This document shows positions 26,324-35,269 of a stretch of DNA of 64,000 nucleotides, one piece after another. Made by a program: the position numbers and the translations under genes. Numbering within the stretch: position 1 is the first letter of the stretch; each line of letters opens with the position of its first letter. Origin of the DNA: Rhodoferax lacus (lineage in GTDB: Bacteria > Pseudomonadota > Gammaproteobacteria > Burkholderiales > Burkholderiaceae_C); assembly GCF_003415675.1 (NCBI RefSeq), contig NZ_QFZK01000003.1, forward strand, positions 1 to 64,000. Direction: 5' to 3'. The notes beneath the pieces were generated by a model that ran no database searches, had not been told where the DNA came from, and worked only from the letters and a program-made list of their open reading frames with translations.

Positions 26324-27643
26324 TCAGGTGCGCATCAGCCCGTCCAGCGCCGCATCCCAGGCGAAGCCGGGGAACATGCGCTCCAGTTCAGAGTTGCCCA
26401 GGCCTTGGGTACTGCGCAGCACATGCGCCAGCACGCCGCGGAAATCGTGGTGCACCGGCAGGTCACGCCCCTCGTGCAGATTGCCCTGCGCCAGGCCGCT
26501 CCAGTTTCCGTGCCAGCGCCCGCCCTGCACGCGGTTGCCCAAGAGCCACAGGGCATTGCCGTGGCCGTGGTCTGTACCGCGTGTGCCGTTTTCGGCGCTG
26601 GTGCGGCCAAACTCGCTGCACACCACGATCACATCGTTGGGCTGTGAAAAGTCGCGCCGCAGTTGCACCAATGCAGCGGCCAGGTTGCCCAGGTTGTTGG
26701 CCAGTGCGCCCGTGGCGGCACCCTGGTTGGCATGGGTGTCCCAGCCACCGGCGGACAGAAAGCCCAGGCGCAGTTGGCGGTCGCGGCGCATCAGGGTGCC
26801 CAGATGCTGCGCGTCCAGCAACAGGCCCTGGGCCGATCCTGCACCGTTGTTGGCGGCCTGCATTTCTTTGGTGTTCATGCCGGTATCCGCCATGTCGGCA
26901 CTCAGGGTCTGGGCGGTTTGCATGCGGCTCTGGGCCCCGGCCCGGAAGGCCTGCGACAGGCCGTCCTGCCCGGCGTAGAGCTGCATCACGGCATCGTGTG
27001 TGCGGGCATCGCCCAGGGCGCCCTGGCGCGTGGCGGCCTGGCCACGTGGCACCAGTTGCACCATTGCCGGGCCCGAGAGGATTTGCGGATTGGCTTCGCC
27101 CACGCCCAGTGCTGCGGCCTGTGTTTTGTCTGAGGCTGTGCGCAGGCTGGCCAAGGCGTTGAGCCAGCCAGTGGCTGCGCCGCTGTGGCCTGGCCTGCCG
27201 ATTTCCCATTGGTGCTGGGCATCGAAGTGGGAGCGTGTAGGGTCGGGCGATCCAGCGGCTGGAATCACCGCCAGCACACCCTGTTGCCACAGCGGCTGCA
27301 GGGCGGACAGGGCAGGGTGCAGGCCAAAGGTGTCATCCAGCCTGAGCGTGGTTAGTGCCGTGCCGTCGGGGGCGGCAATGGCAATGGTGGGACGCATGGC
27401 GTAGTAGCTGCGGTCGCCGTGCGGCACCAGGGCCGAGAGGCCGTCATAGGCACCGCGCAAAAACACCACTACCAGGCGGCCATCGCTTGCGCTGCCTTGG
27501 CCCTGTGCCCAGGCCATGGGTGCGGCCCAGGCGCTGCCCGCGGCCAGGAGGGTGGAGAGGAACTGCCGGCGCGGCAGGTGCGTGGGTTGCATGGGCAAGT
27601 GCTGGAAGGACTTGGGGTGCTGGAGGTCTTGGGAATCGGGCAT
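26324..27643 (-). CDS. DUF1501 exported protein
   Basis: A 439-residue protein of the DUF1501 (alkaline-phosphatase-like) family. A twin-arginine signal, LPRRQFLSTLLAAG ending AWAQ, directs it across the membrane folded. Family motifs: VVFLRGAYDGLSALVP, HFDAQHQWEIG, GGWDTHANQG, VVCSEFGRTSAENGTRGTDH. The function is not established. It begins 13 bases after the DUF1800 gene, its usual partner. Start set at 27643 (MPDSQ) and not at the longer frame reaching 27748. Confidence 0.88.
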   Translation of the reverse strand: MPDSQDLQHPKSFQHLPMQPTHLPRRQFLSTLLAAGSAWAAPMAWAQGQGSASDGRLVVVFLRGAYDGLSALVPHGDRSYYAMRPTIAIAAPDGTALTTLRLDDTFGLHPALSALQPLWQQGVLAVIPAAGSPDPTRSHFDAQHQWEIGRPGHSGAATGWLNALASLRTASDKTQAAALGVGEANPQILSGPAMVQLVPRGQAATRQGALGDARTHDAVMQLYAGQDGLSQAFRAGAQSRMQTAQTLSADMADTGMNTKEMQAANNGAGSAQGLLLDAQHLGTLMRRDRQLRLGFLSAGGWDTHANQGAATGALANNLGNLAAALVQLRRDFSQPNDVIVVCSEFGRTSAENGTRGTDHGHGNALWLLGNRVQGGRWHGNWSGLAQGNLHEGRDLPVHHDFRGVLAHVLRSTQGLGNSELERMFPGFAWDAALDGLMRT

Positions 27644-27656
27644 GGTGTGCCTCCGC

Positions 27657-29267
27657 TTATTTGTACATGAACTCGGGGCTGGCCAGCAGCAGGCCGTTCT
27701 GCAAGCCCGGCTTTTGGCGTGCCACGGTGTCCAGCGTGGCCGCGCCAAGGTAGGGCCGCAAAAAATCCAGGTCGCCGCCCAGCTTGCCCAGGGCCAGGGC
27801 GTAGTCGGCGCGGCGCGTCAGGGCTTCGGGCGCGAGCCAGGTGGCGGCATCGGTCTTGTAGCCGTCCGGCGTTTGCCAGCCGTGCAGGGGCTGGCCGGCG
27901 TTGTTCAAAAAGCCTAGGGTCAGCAGCAGGGCACGGCGGTCTGGCGCGGCACCGGTGGCGGTCAGGGCCGAGCAGGCAAAGTCCATGGGCGTCTTGAACA
28001 GGCGGTTGGCCGGGTCCCAGAACTCGGGCGATTGCACCAGGGTTTGCAGCCACACTTTGATGTCGCCCTGGCTGTCCAGAAAGGTCTTGCTCAAGCGCTG
28101 GACCAGCGCCGGCGATGGTTGGTCGGCCACAAAAAACTGCGCCAGCCGCAGGCTCAGGCGCCGGGCCGTTTGCGGTTGGCGCGCCAGCATGCGGATGGCC
28201 TGCTCGCCCTCGGCTTCGCCCCGGCCCAACAGGCCTTCCGGGTAGCTGTGGCCCAGCACGCGCTTGTTGCCACCGTCATGCGTGCGCAGGGCAAAGCGGA
28301 AGCCGTCTGCTGCATTGGGCCCCACGGTCCAGCCGGTGAGCACGCGCGCGAGTTCGTGCACATCGTTCTGCGTGTAGCCGCCGTCCACCCCCAGGGTGTG
28401 CAGCTCCATCAGTTCGCGGGCGTAGTTTTCATTCAGGCCGCGGGTGCTGCCCTGCGCACCGCGCGTGCCATTGGCCACGCTTTGCGCCTGGTCCAGGTAA
28501 TGCAGCATGGCTGGATGGCGCGCGCTGGCCAGCAGCAGGTCTTCAAACTTTCCCAAGGCATGGGCGCGCGCCACGTGGATCAGGTAGTGGCCCACAAAGG
28601 GCCGCACGGCGCCCTTGCCGATATAGACGTTGAGGTGGTTGAACCAGAACTCGGTCATGCGGGCGAGCAGGATGTTCTCCTGCGCGGGCTGGCTGCTGGC
28701 CTGCAGGCGCCAGACGGCCGTCTTCTCAATCATGCTGCGGTTGAAGTTCTGTGGCTCGGCGGGAACCGAGAAGTCCAGGCGCTGGCGTGCGTCCATGTTG
28801 GGCGTATCTGCTGTGCTGGCATTTTTTTCGGCGGTGTCGCCCGTGGCCTTCAGGCTGGCGCGGGCCTGGCGTTCGCGTTGTGCGCCCACAAAGATCTGCG
28901 GCAATGGGGCGTTGATGTCCTGCAGCTCAGCGGACAGCATGGGCGCGGACTGGCTGGCACGCTGGGCTGTGTCGATCTGCTGCAGGGCCCAGGCACGCGG
29001 GTTGCTGGCGGCCTGCAGCTCCTGGACCAGGCTGGCCGTGGGGCCATAGCCCAGGCGGGACAGCACGCGCCACTGTTCTGCAACCACCCGGTCCACTGCA
29101 GCAGCTGTGCCGCCTGGCAATCCTGCGGGCGGTGCGGCCATGGGTGCTTGCGCGGGGGGCTGCGCCCAGCCAGCAAGTGCCACGCCACCGGTGGCCAGAG
29201 CGGCACAGCGTGCGATGGTTTGCAGGGCCTGGCGTCGGTGCAGAGTGGGCGGGGCTTGGAGTCGCAT
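27657..29267 (-). CDS. DUF1800 exported protein
   Basis: A 536-residue protein of the DUF1800 family, always found near DUF1501. A twin-arginine-like start (HRRQALQTIARCAALATGG) suggests Tat export. Typical motifs: LSRLGYGPTASLVQEL, MTEFWFNHLNVY, NENYARELMELHTLGV and TQNDVHELARVLTGWTV. The function is unknown; the DUF1501/DUF1800 pair is known as a conserved exported pair. Start at 29267; the open frame beyond it to 29384 lacks signal-peptide logic. Confidence 0.88.
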   Translation of the reverse strand: MRLQAPPTLHRRQALQTIARCAALATGGVALAGWAQPPAQAPMAAPPAGLPGGTAAAVDRVVAEQWRVLSRLGYGPTASLVQELQAASNPRAWALQQIDTAQRASQSAPMLSAELQDINAPLPQIFVGAQRERQARASLKATGDTAEKNASTADTPNMDARQRLDFSVPAEPQNFNRSMIEKTAVWRLQASSQPAQENILLARMTEFWFNHLNVYIGKGAVRPFVGHYLIHVARAHALGKFEDLLLASARHPAMLHYLDQAQSVANGTRGAQGSTRGLNENYARELMELHTLGVDGGYTQNDVHELARVLTGWTVGPNAADGFRFALRTHDGGNKRVLGHSYPEGLLGRGEAEGEQAIRMLARQPQTARRLSLRLAQFFVADQPSPALVQRLSKTFLDSQGDIKVWLQTLVQSPEFWDPANRLFKTPMDFACSALTATGAAPDRRALLLTLGFLNNAGQPLHGWQTPDGYKTDAATWLAPEALTRRADYALALGKLGGDLDFLRPYLGAATLDTVARQKPGLQNGLLLASPEFMYK

Positions 29268-29417
29268 TTTGTGTGGTTCCGCAGTGATGGGACAGTGTGC
29301 CATTGCCCAACGCCAACGAAGCAGCTTGCGACGACCATTGGCCCCCGTCTTTACCTGCTCTTTGTGATTCGTTGCAGGAGTCACGCTGGCGGGCGCATGG
29401 CCATGCCCGTGTTGCGC

Positions 29418-30317
29418 CTAATCCGCGTTGCGCGTGCCGCTGGCCACATGGCCGCTGGGAACGTGGCGGGCGGCGGATTCGATGTGGCCGGTCTGGTCGT
29501 CAAAGAAGAAGTCGGGCTCGAACTCGCGCAGGAACTCCCCCTTGTCCAGCCCGCCCAGAAACATGGCTTCATCCACCTCGATGTTCCAGTCCATCAGCGT
29601 GCGGATGGCGCGCTCGTGCGCCGGGGCGCTGCGCGCAGTGACCAGGGCGGTGCGTATGCGCATGTGCGGAATCTCGGCCTGCTGCATGCGGTGTAGCGCC
29701 ACCAGCAGGGGCTTGAACGGGCCATCGGGCAGGGGCAGGGTGACCTTGTCCATCTCGTGCTGCTGGAAGGCGTTGAGGCCCTGGTTCTGGTAGACCAGTT
29801 CGGCCTCGTCGCTGAAGAGCACGGCGTCGCCGTCAAAGGCAATGCGCACTTCGCCCGGGTGCGCCTGGCTGGCATGGGCCGAGTGCGGGTAGACCTGGGC
29901 GGCGGGCACACCGGCGTTGAGGGCCGCACGCACATCGCTCAGGTGGGTGCTCAGGAACAGGTTGGCGTGCAGGGGTTTCAGGTAGCGCCAGGGCGCCTCA
30001 CCGCGGGTGAACGAGCAGCGGATGATGGGCAGCTCGTAGTACTGCGCCGAACGCATCACGCGCAGGCCGCTGACCGGGTCGTTGCGCGAGAGGATGACCA
30101 CCTCCACCCGCTGTGAAGGCGTCTCGTTGAAGGCCAGCAGTTTCTTCACGAGCGAGAAAGCCACGCCGGGCTTGGCCGGAATGTCCAGGCGCTCGCGCTG
30201 CAACTGCATGTAGGCGCGGTCGTCGCCTTGCTCAAACACCTGGTTCTCTTCTTCAAAGTTGAAGAGGGCGCGGCTGGAAATGGCCACCACCAATCGTCCG
30301 TCGAGATTCATGGCCAT
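29418..30317 (-). CDS. Cytosolic 5'-nucleotidase (cN-I family, PF06189)
   Basis: A 299-residue 5'-nucleotidase related to vertebrate NT5C1A. Nucleotide handling motifs: LVVAISSRALFNFEEE at the N-terminus (in place of an exact DxD), VVILSRNDPVSGLRV, and the late Asp-rich VRIAFDGDAVLFSDEAE, FLGGLDKGEFL and FFFDDQTGHIESA, which carry the HAD-like aspartates. It would dephosphorylate AMP, IMP or related nucleotides. The gene follows ilvA by 21 bases and may share its transcript. Confidence 0.88.
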   Translation of the reverse strand: MAMNLDGRLVVAISSRALFNFEEENQVFEQGDDRAYMQLQRERLDIPAKPGVAFSLVKKLLAFNETPSQRVEVVILSRNDPVSGLRVMRSAQYYELPIIRCSFTRGEAPWRYLKPLHANLFLSTHLSDVRAALNAGVPAAQVYPHSAHASQAHPGEVRIAFDGDAVLFSDEAELVYQNQGLNAFQQHEMDKVTLPLPDGPFKPLLVALHRMQQAEIPHMRIRTALVTARSAPAHERAIRTLMDWNIEVDEAMFLGGLDKGEFLREFEPDFFFDDQTGHIESAARHVPSGHVASGTRNAD

Positions 30318-30338
30318 GGCGTGGTTCCTTTTGAAAAA

Positions 30339-31928
30339 TTATTGCTGGAGGAACATGCGGTAGACCGGATTGGCGGTCTCTTCCACATAGGGATAGTCCA
30401 GCGTCTGCAGGAACTTGGCAAAGGCCTTGTCATCGGCTTTGGGCACCTGCAGGCCCACCAGGATGCGGCCGTAGTCTGCGCCCTGGTTGCGGTAGTGGAA
30501 CAGGCTGATGTTCCAGCCCGGGCGCATCAGGCTCAGGAACTTCATCAACGCGCCGGGCCGCTCGGGGAAGACAAAGCGCAACAGGCGCTCCTCGTGCACC
30601 AGGGGCGAGCTGCCGCCCACCATGTGGCGTATGTGTTCCTTGGCCAGTTCGTCGTGCGTCAGGTCCAGGGTCTGGAAGCGGTGCTTGTTGAAGTTGGCGG
30701 CAATCTTGGTGGACTCGCCCTTGCCATGGGTGGTCAGGCCTACAAACACATGGGCTTTTTTGGAATCGCTCATGCGGTAGTTGAATTCGGTGACGCTGCG
30801 CGCTGCACCGGGCAATTCGCCAATCAGCTCGCAAAAGCGTTTGAAGCTGCCGCGCTCTTCGGGGATGGTCACAGCAAACAGGGCCTCGCGCTCCTCGCCC
30901 ACTTCGGCGCGTTCGGCCACGAAGCGCAGGCGATCGAAGTTCATATTGGCGCCGCACAGGATGGCGCCATAGGTTTCGCCTTTGGTCTTGTGCTTGTCCA
31001 CATACTGCTTGATGGCCGCCACGGCCAGGGCCCCACTGGGCTCCACAATGCTGCGCGTGTCCACAAAGATGTCCTTGATGGCGGCGCACACCGCGTCGGT
31101 GTCCACGATGATGAATTCATCCACCAGGCCCTTGGCCACGCGGAAGGTTTCCTCGCCAACCAGCTTCACCGCCGTGCCGTCCGAGAACAGGCCCACATCG
31201 GGCAGGGTGACGCGCTTCTTGGCACTGACCGACTGCGCCATGGCATCCGAGTCGTTCATCTGCACGCCAATCACCTTGATGCGCGGGTCCACCGCCTTGA
31301 TGTAATTGGCCACGCCCGACACCAGCCCGCCCCCACCAATGGCCACAAACACGGCGTCCAGCCGCGCACCCTTCAAGGCGCCTTCCTGGCCGCTGAGGGT
31401 CTGCACCTGGCGCAGCATTTCCATGGCAATCGTGCCCTGGCCGGCAATCACATCCGGGTCGTCAAAGGGGTGCACAAAGGTCAGGCCCTGTTTCTTCTGC
31501 AGCAACAGGGCGTGGTTGAAGGCGTCGGTGTAGCTGTCGCCAAACAGCACCACCTCGCCGCCAAAGCCGCGCACCGCATCCACCTTCACCTGCGGTGTGG
31601 TGGTGGGCATGACGATCACCGCCCGCGTGCCCAGCTTGGTGGCACTCAGGGCCACGCCCTGGGCGTGGTTGCCAGCCGAGGCGCAGATCACGCCCTTCTT
31701 CAATTGCTCCGGCGATAGGTGCGCCATCTTGTTGTAGGCCCCGCGCAATTTGAAGCTGCGCACCGACTGCTGGTCTTCGCGCTTGAGCAGCACCATGTTG
31801 TGGATGCGTTTGCTCAAAATCTTGGCGGGCTCCAGCGCGGACTCTCGCGCCACGTCATAGACACGGGCGGTCAGGATCTTTTTCAGGTAGTCGGCGGGGG
31901 TGAGGTGTTTGCGTTTCGGAGTGGTCAT
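30339..31928 (-). CDS. ilvA: Biosynthetic threonine ammonia-lyase (threonine deaminase)
   Basis: A 529-residue PLP enzyme making 2-oxobutanoate from threonine, the first step of isoleucine synthesis. The PLP lysine is in SVRSFKLRGAYNKM; the phosphate-binding Gly loop is VAIGGGGLVSGVANY. Two C-terminal ACT-like regulatory repeats (from about 350 and 440: ERGSFKRFCELIG, ERPGALMKFLSLM) indicate the feedback-controlled biosynthetic form. ATG 31928 (MTTPKRKH) is preferred to 31952. Confidence 0.95.
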   Translation of the reverse strand: MTTPKRKHLTPADYLKKILTARVYDVARESALEPAKILSKRIHNMVLLKREDQQSVRSFKLRGAYNKMAHLSPEQLKKGVICASAGNHAQGVALSATKLGTRAVIVMPTTTPQVKVDAVRGFGGEVVLFGDSYTDAFNHALLLQKKQGLTFVHPFDDPDVIAGQGTIAMEMLRQVQTLSGQEGALKGARLDAVFVAIGGGGLVSGVANYIKAVDPRIKVIGVQMNDSDAMAQSVSAKKRVTLPDVGLFSDGTAVKLVGEETFRVAKGLVDEFIIVDTDAVCAAIKDIFVDTRSIVEPSGALAVAAIKQYVDKHKTKGETYGAILCGANMNFDRLRFVAERAEVGEEREALFAVTIPEERGSFKRFCELIGELPGAARSVTEFNYRMSDSKKAHVFVGLTTHGKGESTKIAANFNKHRFQTLDLTHDELAKEHIRHMVGGSSPLVHEERLLRFVFPERPGALMKFLSLMRPGWNISLFHYRNQGADYGRILVGLQVPKADDKAFAKFLQTLDYPYVEETANPVYRMFLQQ

Positions 31929-31999
31929 AGCGGGCTCAATACAGCCTTGCATGATAATCCCGCCTCATTCGGCGCCGTTGCGCGCTGCTCTCACCAAGG

Positions 32000-32458
32000 A
32001 TGAAGAACATGGAATGCACAGTCAGTTGGACCGGGGCCCTGGGTACACGCTCGGGGATGGGTTTTGTGGCCGAAACCGGCAGTGGCCACACCCTGATGAT
32101 GGATGGCGCACCCGATGCCGCCAAGCCTGAGAACGGTGGCCAGAACCTGGCGCCGCGACCCATGGAAACCGTGCTGGCCGGCACCGGTGGCTGCACCGCC
32201 TATGACGTGGTACTGATCCTCAAACGCGGTCGCCATAACGTGCAGGGTTGCAGCGTCAAGCTCACCTCTGAGCGTGCCGAGGTGGACCCCAAGGTGTTTA
32301 CCAAGATCCACATGCACTTCACTGTCAGTGGCAAGGGCTTGCCCGCTGCGGCGGTAGAGCGCGCCATAGCCATGAGCCACGAGAAATATTGTTCGGCCAG
32401 CATCATGCTGGCCAAGACGGCCGAGATCAGCACCAGCTTCGACCTGCTGGAGGTCTGA
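32000..32458 (+). CDS. OsmC-family protein
   Basis: A 152-residue OsmC/Ohr-type protein. The two conserved cysteines are in TGGCTAYDV and HEKYCSASIML, the usual pair for thiol-dependent peroxide reduction. RPMETVLAG-x-GG matches the YhfA-like branch. It is divergent from ilvA and convergent with coq7 (three bases between stops). Confidence 0.88.
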   Translation: MKNMECTVSWTGALGTRSGMGFVAETGSGHTLMMDGAPDAAKPENGGQNLAPRPMETVLAGTGGCTAYDVVLILKRGRHNVQGCSVKLTSERAEVDPKVFTKIHMHFTVSGKGLPAAAVERAIAMSHEKYCSASIMLAKTAEISTSFDLLEV

Positions 32459-32461
32459 AGC

Positions 32462-33079
32462 CTAGATGCGCTCGGCCACGGTGGTCATCACCTTGGCGGT
32501 TGCGCGCATCAGGTGCTTCACCGGCGCAGGCAGCTCCGTCGCCCCCGCTGCCTGCGCCTCATGGGCATGGCGCATCTCATCGTCGTGCATTTGAGCCACG
32601 ATGGCGCGCGAGGCATGGTCGCCTGCGGGCAGGCTGTCCAGATGGCTTTTCAGGTGGGCGCCCACCTGGGTTTCGGTTTCCACCACAAAGCCCAGGCTGA
32701 CCGCATCGCCCATGCGCCCGGCCAGCAACCCCAGACTAAAAGCACCGGCGTACCACAGCGGGTTGAGTAGCGATGGGCGCGAGCCCAGTTCCTCTAGTCG
32801 CTCGGCCGTCCAGGCCAGGTGATCCACTTCGTCGGCGCTGGCCTTGTTGAACTGCTGGCGCAACTCCGGGTTGCGGGTCGACAGGGCTTGCGCGGCATAC
32901 AGCGCCTGCGCGCACACCTCGCCCACATGGTTCACCCGCATCAACCCGGCGGCCTTCCGCTTTTCTGCGTCATTGAGTTCCGTAGGACCTTCGGGCAGGG
33001 TGGCGCAGGCGGCAGAAGCGCGTGGCTTGGCAAACAGGGTGCGCAGGGCGGTGTCGGCGGCAATGAAGAAGGAGTCCAT
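32462..33079 (-). CDS. coq7: 2-polyprenyl-3-methyl-6-methoxy-1,4-benzoquinone monooxygenase
   Basis: A 205-residue di-iron hydroxylase of ubiquinone synthesis. Carboxylate-bridged iron ligands in [31 protein letters not shown] (E-x2-H) and [12 protein letters not shown]. Proteobacterial Coq7 proteins share this length. Start set at 33079 (MDSFFIAAD). Its 230-base upstream region also serves the divergent porin gene. Confidence 0.95.
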   Translation of the reverse strand: MDSFFIAADTALRTLFAKPRASAACATLPEGPTELNDAEKRKAAGLMRVNHVGEVCAQALYAAQALSTRNPELRQQFNKASADEVDHLAWTAERLEELGSRPSLLNPLWYAGAFSLGLLAGRMGDAVSLGFVVETETQVGAHLKSHLDSLPAGDHASRAIVAQMHDDEMRHAHEAQAAGATELPAPVKHLMRATAKVMTTVAERI

Positions 33080-33309
33080 AGTCAAGTCAGTCCCAAAGTT
33101 GCCGATAAGTGTAGAGCAGGCAGGCGCTTTGCAAGCCCGATACAAATTGTTGCAGCCTTGCAACGAAAGCACGGTGGGCCACGCTTAATTTGCCGCTTTC
33201 CTTTGCAAAACCCCCTCCGCTCTGGTGCAATACATACAACTTCCTTGATCTAGGAGGTTGGCCCGGGGTTCCTCCTGGAGCCCTTTGTTAAACCTTGGAG
33301 AATATTTAC

Positions 33310-34299
33310 ATGAAAAAGACTCTCGTTGCACTGGCAGTTTTGGCTGCTTCTGGCGCTTCTTTCGCTCAAGTCACCATCACTGGTGAACTGGCCATGGGCT
33401 ACAAGAGCACCACCACCGCTGGTGCCGGTTCCGACTCTACCTCTTCTGGTCTGGGTGTGAACACGTCCGGTATTTTCTTCAACGCAACTGAAGACCTCGG
33501 CGGCGGCATGAAGGCTGTTGCCAACATGGGCATCGAAGGTCTGGACCGTTCCGAAGAAGGTGGCGCTTTGTATGGCACCAACGCTGACCTGAGCATCATC
33601 ACTGGTGCTGGCACTTTCAAGCTGGCTGCTGAAGAGCAAAACGGTTCCTTGTCCGGTACCCTGGCTGCTGTTGCACCAGGCTGGCTGGGTCAAGACGGCA
33701 AACTGTTCGCTGCCAACAGCGACCGTGACTCCGTGTCCTGGTCCATGCCCATCGGCCCCGTTGCCGTGGCTGTGAAGCACTCTGAGTCCGCAGCTGGTTT
33801 GGGTGAAGGCGTTGGATCCACTGGTAACAGCGGCCAAGGCAACAACTCCATCAGCGCCAAGTACGCTGCTGGTGCTCTGGGTGCTTATGCAGCCTACAAC
33901 CTGTACGACAACAAAGACGGCGGCACCTTCCTGACTCTGGACAACAAGCTGACTCTGGCTGGTAGCTACGATCTGGGCGTTGCCAAGTTTGGCCTGGGTT
34001 TCCAAGTTGCCAAGAAGGTCAAGGGTTCCACCACTGACACCTACCTGTCGTTCGCAGTGCCGTTCGGCGCTTTGACCGTTGGTGGCGAGTGGGGCAATTC
34101 CAAGGATGACCTGGACGGAACCGTTGTTGCTGGCCGCGCTGACGGAACTCGCACTGGCATGGGCCTGGGCGCTTCCTACGCTCTGAGCAAGCGCACCACC
34201 GTGCTGGTCGGCTACCGTTCTTGGGACAATGTCGCCAACAGCGGTCTCGGCTACGGTAAAGACACACAAACCCGTGTGTACCTCGACCACACTTTCTAA
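33310..34299 (+). CDS. Gram-negative trimeric porin (Omp32/OmpC-like)
   Basis: A 329-residue outer-membrane general porin: cleavable signal MKKTLVALAVLAASGASFAQ, then alternating beta strands starting VTITGELAMGY and ending in the C-terminal Phe motif TRVYLDHTF recognised by the BAM complex. The long loop 3 region is rich in Gly/Asn. Codon use is strongly biased and less GC-rich than neighbours, as expected of a highly expressed gene. SD TTGGAG precedes ATG 33310; a strong terminator follows. Confidence 0.95.
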   Translation: MKKTLVALAVLAASGASFAQVTITGELAMGYKSTTTAGAGSDSTSSGLGVNTSGIFFNATEDLGGGMKAVANMGIEGLDRSEEGGALYGTNADLSIITGAGTFKLAAEEQNGSLSGTLAAVAPGWLGQDGKLFAANSDRDSVSWSMPIGPVAVAVKHSESAAGLGEGVGSTGNSGQGNNSISAKYAAGALGAYAAYNLYDNKDGGTFLTLDNKLTLAGSYDLGVAKFGLGFQVAKKVKGSTTDTYLSFAVPFGALTVGGEWGNSKDDLDGTVVAGRADGTRTGMGLGASYALSKRTTVLVGYRSWDNVANSGLGYGKDTQTRVYLDHTF

Positions 34300-34340
34300 A
34301 TTGATGCTGGCGTAAGCCAGCTTTCAATGAAGCAAGTTAA

Positions 34341-34374
34341 AAACCCCGCTGCAGCAATGCAGCGGGGTTTTTTG
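34341..34374 (+). terminator. Rho-independent terminator of porin gene
   Basis: A perfect 13-base stem, AAACCCCGCTGCA (34341-34353) with TGCAGCGGGGTTT (34358-34370), four-base loop GCAA, followed by further T residues. It lies 41 bases after the porin stop and could serve hexR from the other side as well. Confidence 0.93.
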
Positions 34375-34403
34375 TTGATCTGGATGGAGTGGCTGGCGCG
34401 TGC

Positions 34404-35252
34404 TCAGGCGTAGCGCTTGTTCCGCAAGTTGTGCTTCATCTCGCTCAGCAGCGGTTGCAGCTTGCCGCCGCCAATGCGCAGGGCCACGCAGGTGGCCAGG
34501 ATGTCGATGATCATCAGGTGCAGCAGGCGCGAGACCATGGGGCTGTACTTGTCGAAGCCTTCGGGGTGGTCGGCGCTCAGGTGGATATGGCCTGCGCTGG
34601 CCAGGGGTGAGCCGCTGGCGGTGATGACTATTGTTGTAGCGCCGTTCTTGCGCGCGATGTCGCAGGCGTCCATCAGGTCGCGTGTGCGGCCCGAGTTGCT
34701 GATCACCACCACGCAGTCCCCGGCGCCCAGGATGGACGCGCTCATGACCTGCATGTGGCCGTCGCTGTAGGCGTTGGTGTTGATGCCCAAGCGAAAGAAC
34801 TTGTGCTGTGCATCCAGCGCCACCACACCGGAATTGCCGACGCCAAAGAACTGGATCTGCCTGCCCGCGGTGTAGCTTTCCACCAGGGCGTTGACGGCCT
34901 TCTCGATGGCCATGCTGCTGGCGTCGTTGCGGTACTTCAGGAAGGCGGCCACCGTGTTGTCGATGACCTTGACCATGACGTCGCTGGTCTTGTCATCTGC
35001 GTCCACGCTGCGGTGGATGAAGGGCACGCCCTCGTTGACGGTGCCCGCCAATTTCAGCTTGAAATCGGACAGGCCGTCATAGCCCACACTGCGGCAAAAG
35101 CGCACCACCGTGGGCTTGCTCACATGGGCCCGGTCGGCCAGCTCGCTCACTGGCAGTTTGGCAAAAATGCGCGGGTCGGCCAGGCACAGCTTGCCCACCC
35201 GCTGTTCGGCGGGTGCCAGGGAGGGCAGGGAGGCTTTGATGCGTTCCAGCAT
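34404..35252 (-). CDS. hexR: RpiR/HexR-family transcriptional regulator
   Basis: A 282-residue regulator with N-terminal HTH_6 (LAPAEQRVGKLCL...VSELADRAHVSKPTVVRFCRSVGYDGLSDFKLKLA) and a C-terminal SIS sugar-phosphate domain (QIQFFGVGNSGVVALDAQHKF; VVVISNSGRTRDLMD). HexR senses 2-keto-3-deoxy-6-phosphogluconate and represses zwf and Entner-Doudoroff genes. It lies 17 bases downstream of zwf on the same strand, the usual arrangement in pseudomonads and beta-proteobacteria turned end to end. Confidence 0.88.
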   Translation of the reverse strand: MLERIKASLPSLAPAEQRVGKLCLADPRIFAKLPVSELADRAHVSKPTVVRFCRSVGYDGLSDFKLKLAGTVNEGVPFIHRSVDADDKTSDVMVKVIDNTVAAFLKYRNDASSMAIEKAVNALVESYTAGRQIQFFGVGNSGVVALDAQHKFFRLGINTNAYSDGHMQVMSASILGAGDCVVVISNSGRTRDLMDACDIARKNGATTIVITASGSPLASAGHIHLSADHPEGFDKYSPMVSRLLHLMIIDILATCVALRIGGGKLQPLLSEMKHNLRNKRYA

Positions 35253-35269
35253 GGGGGGCTTTCAGAAAT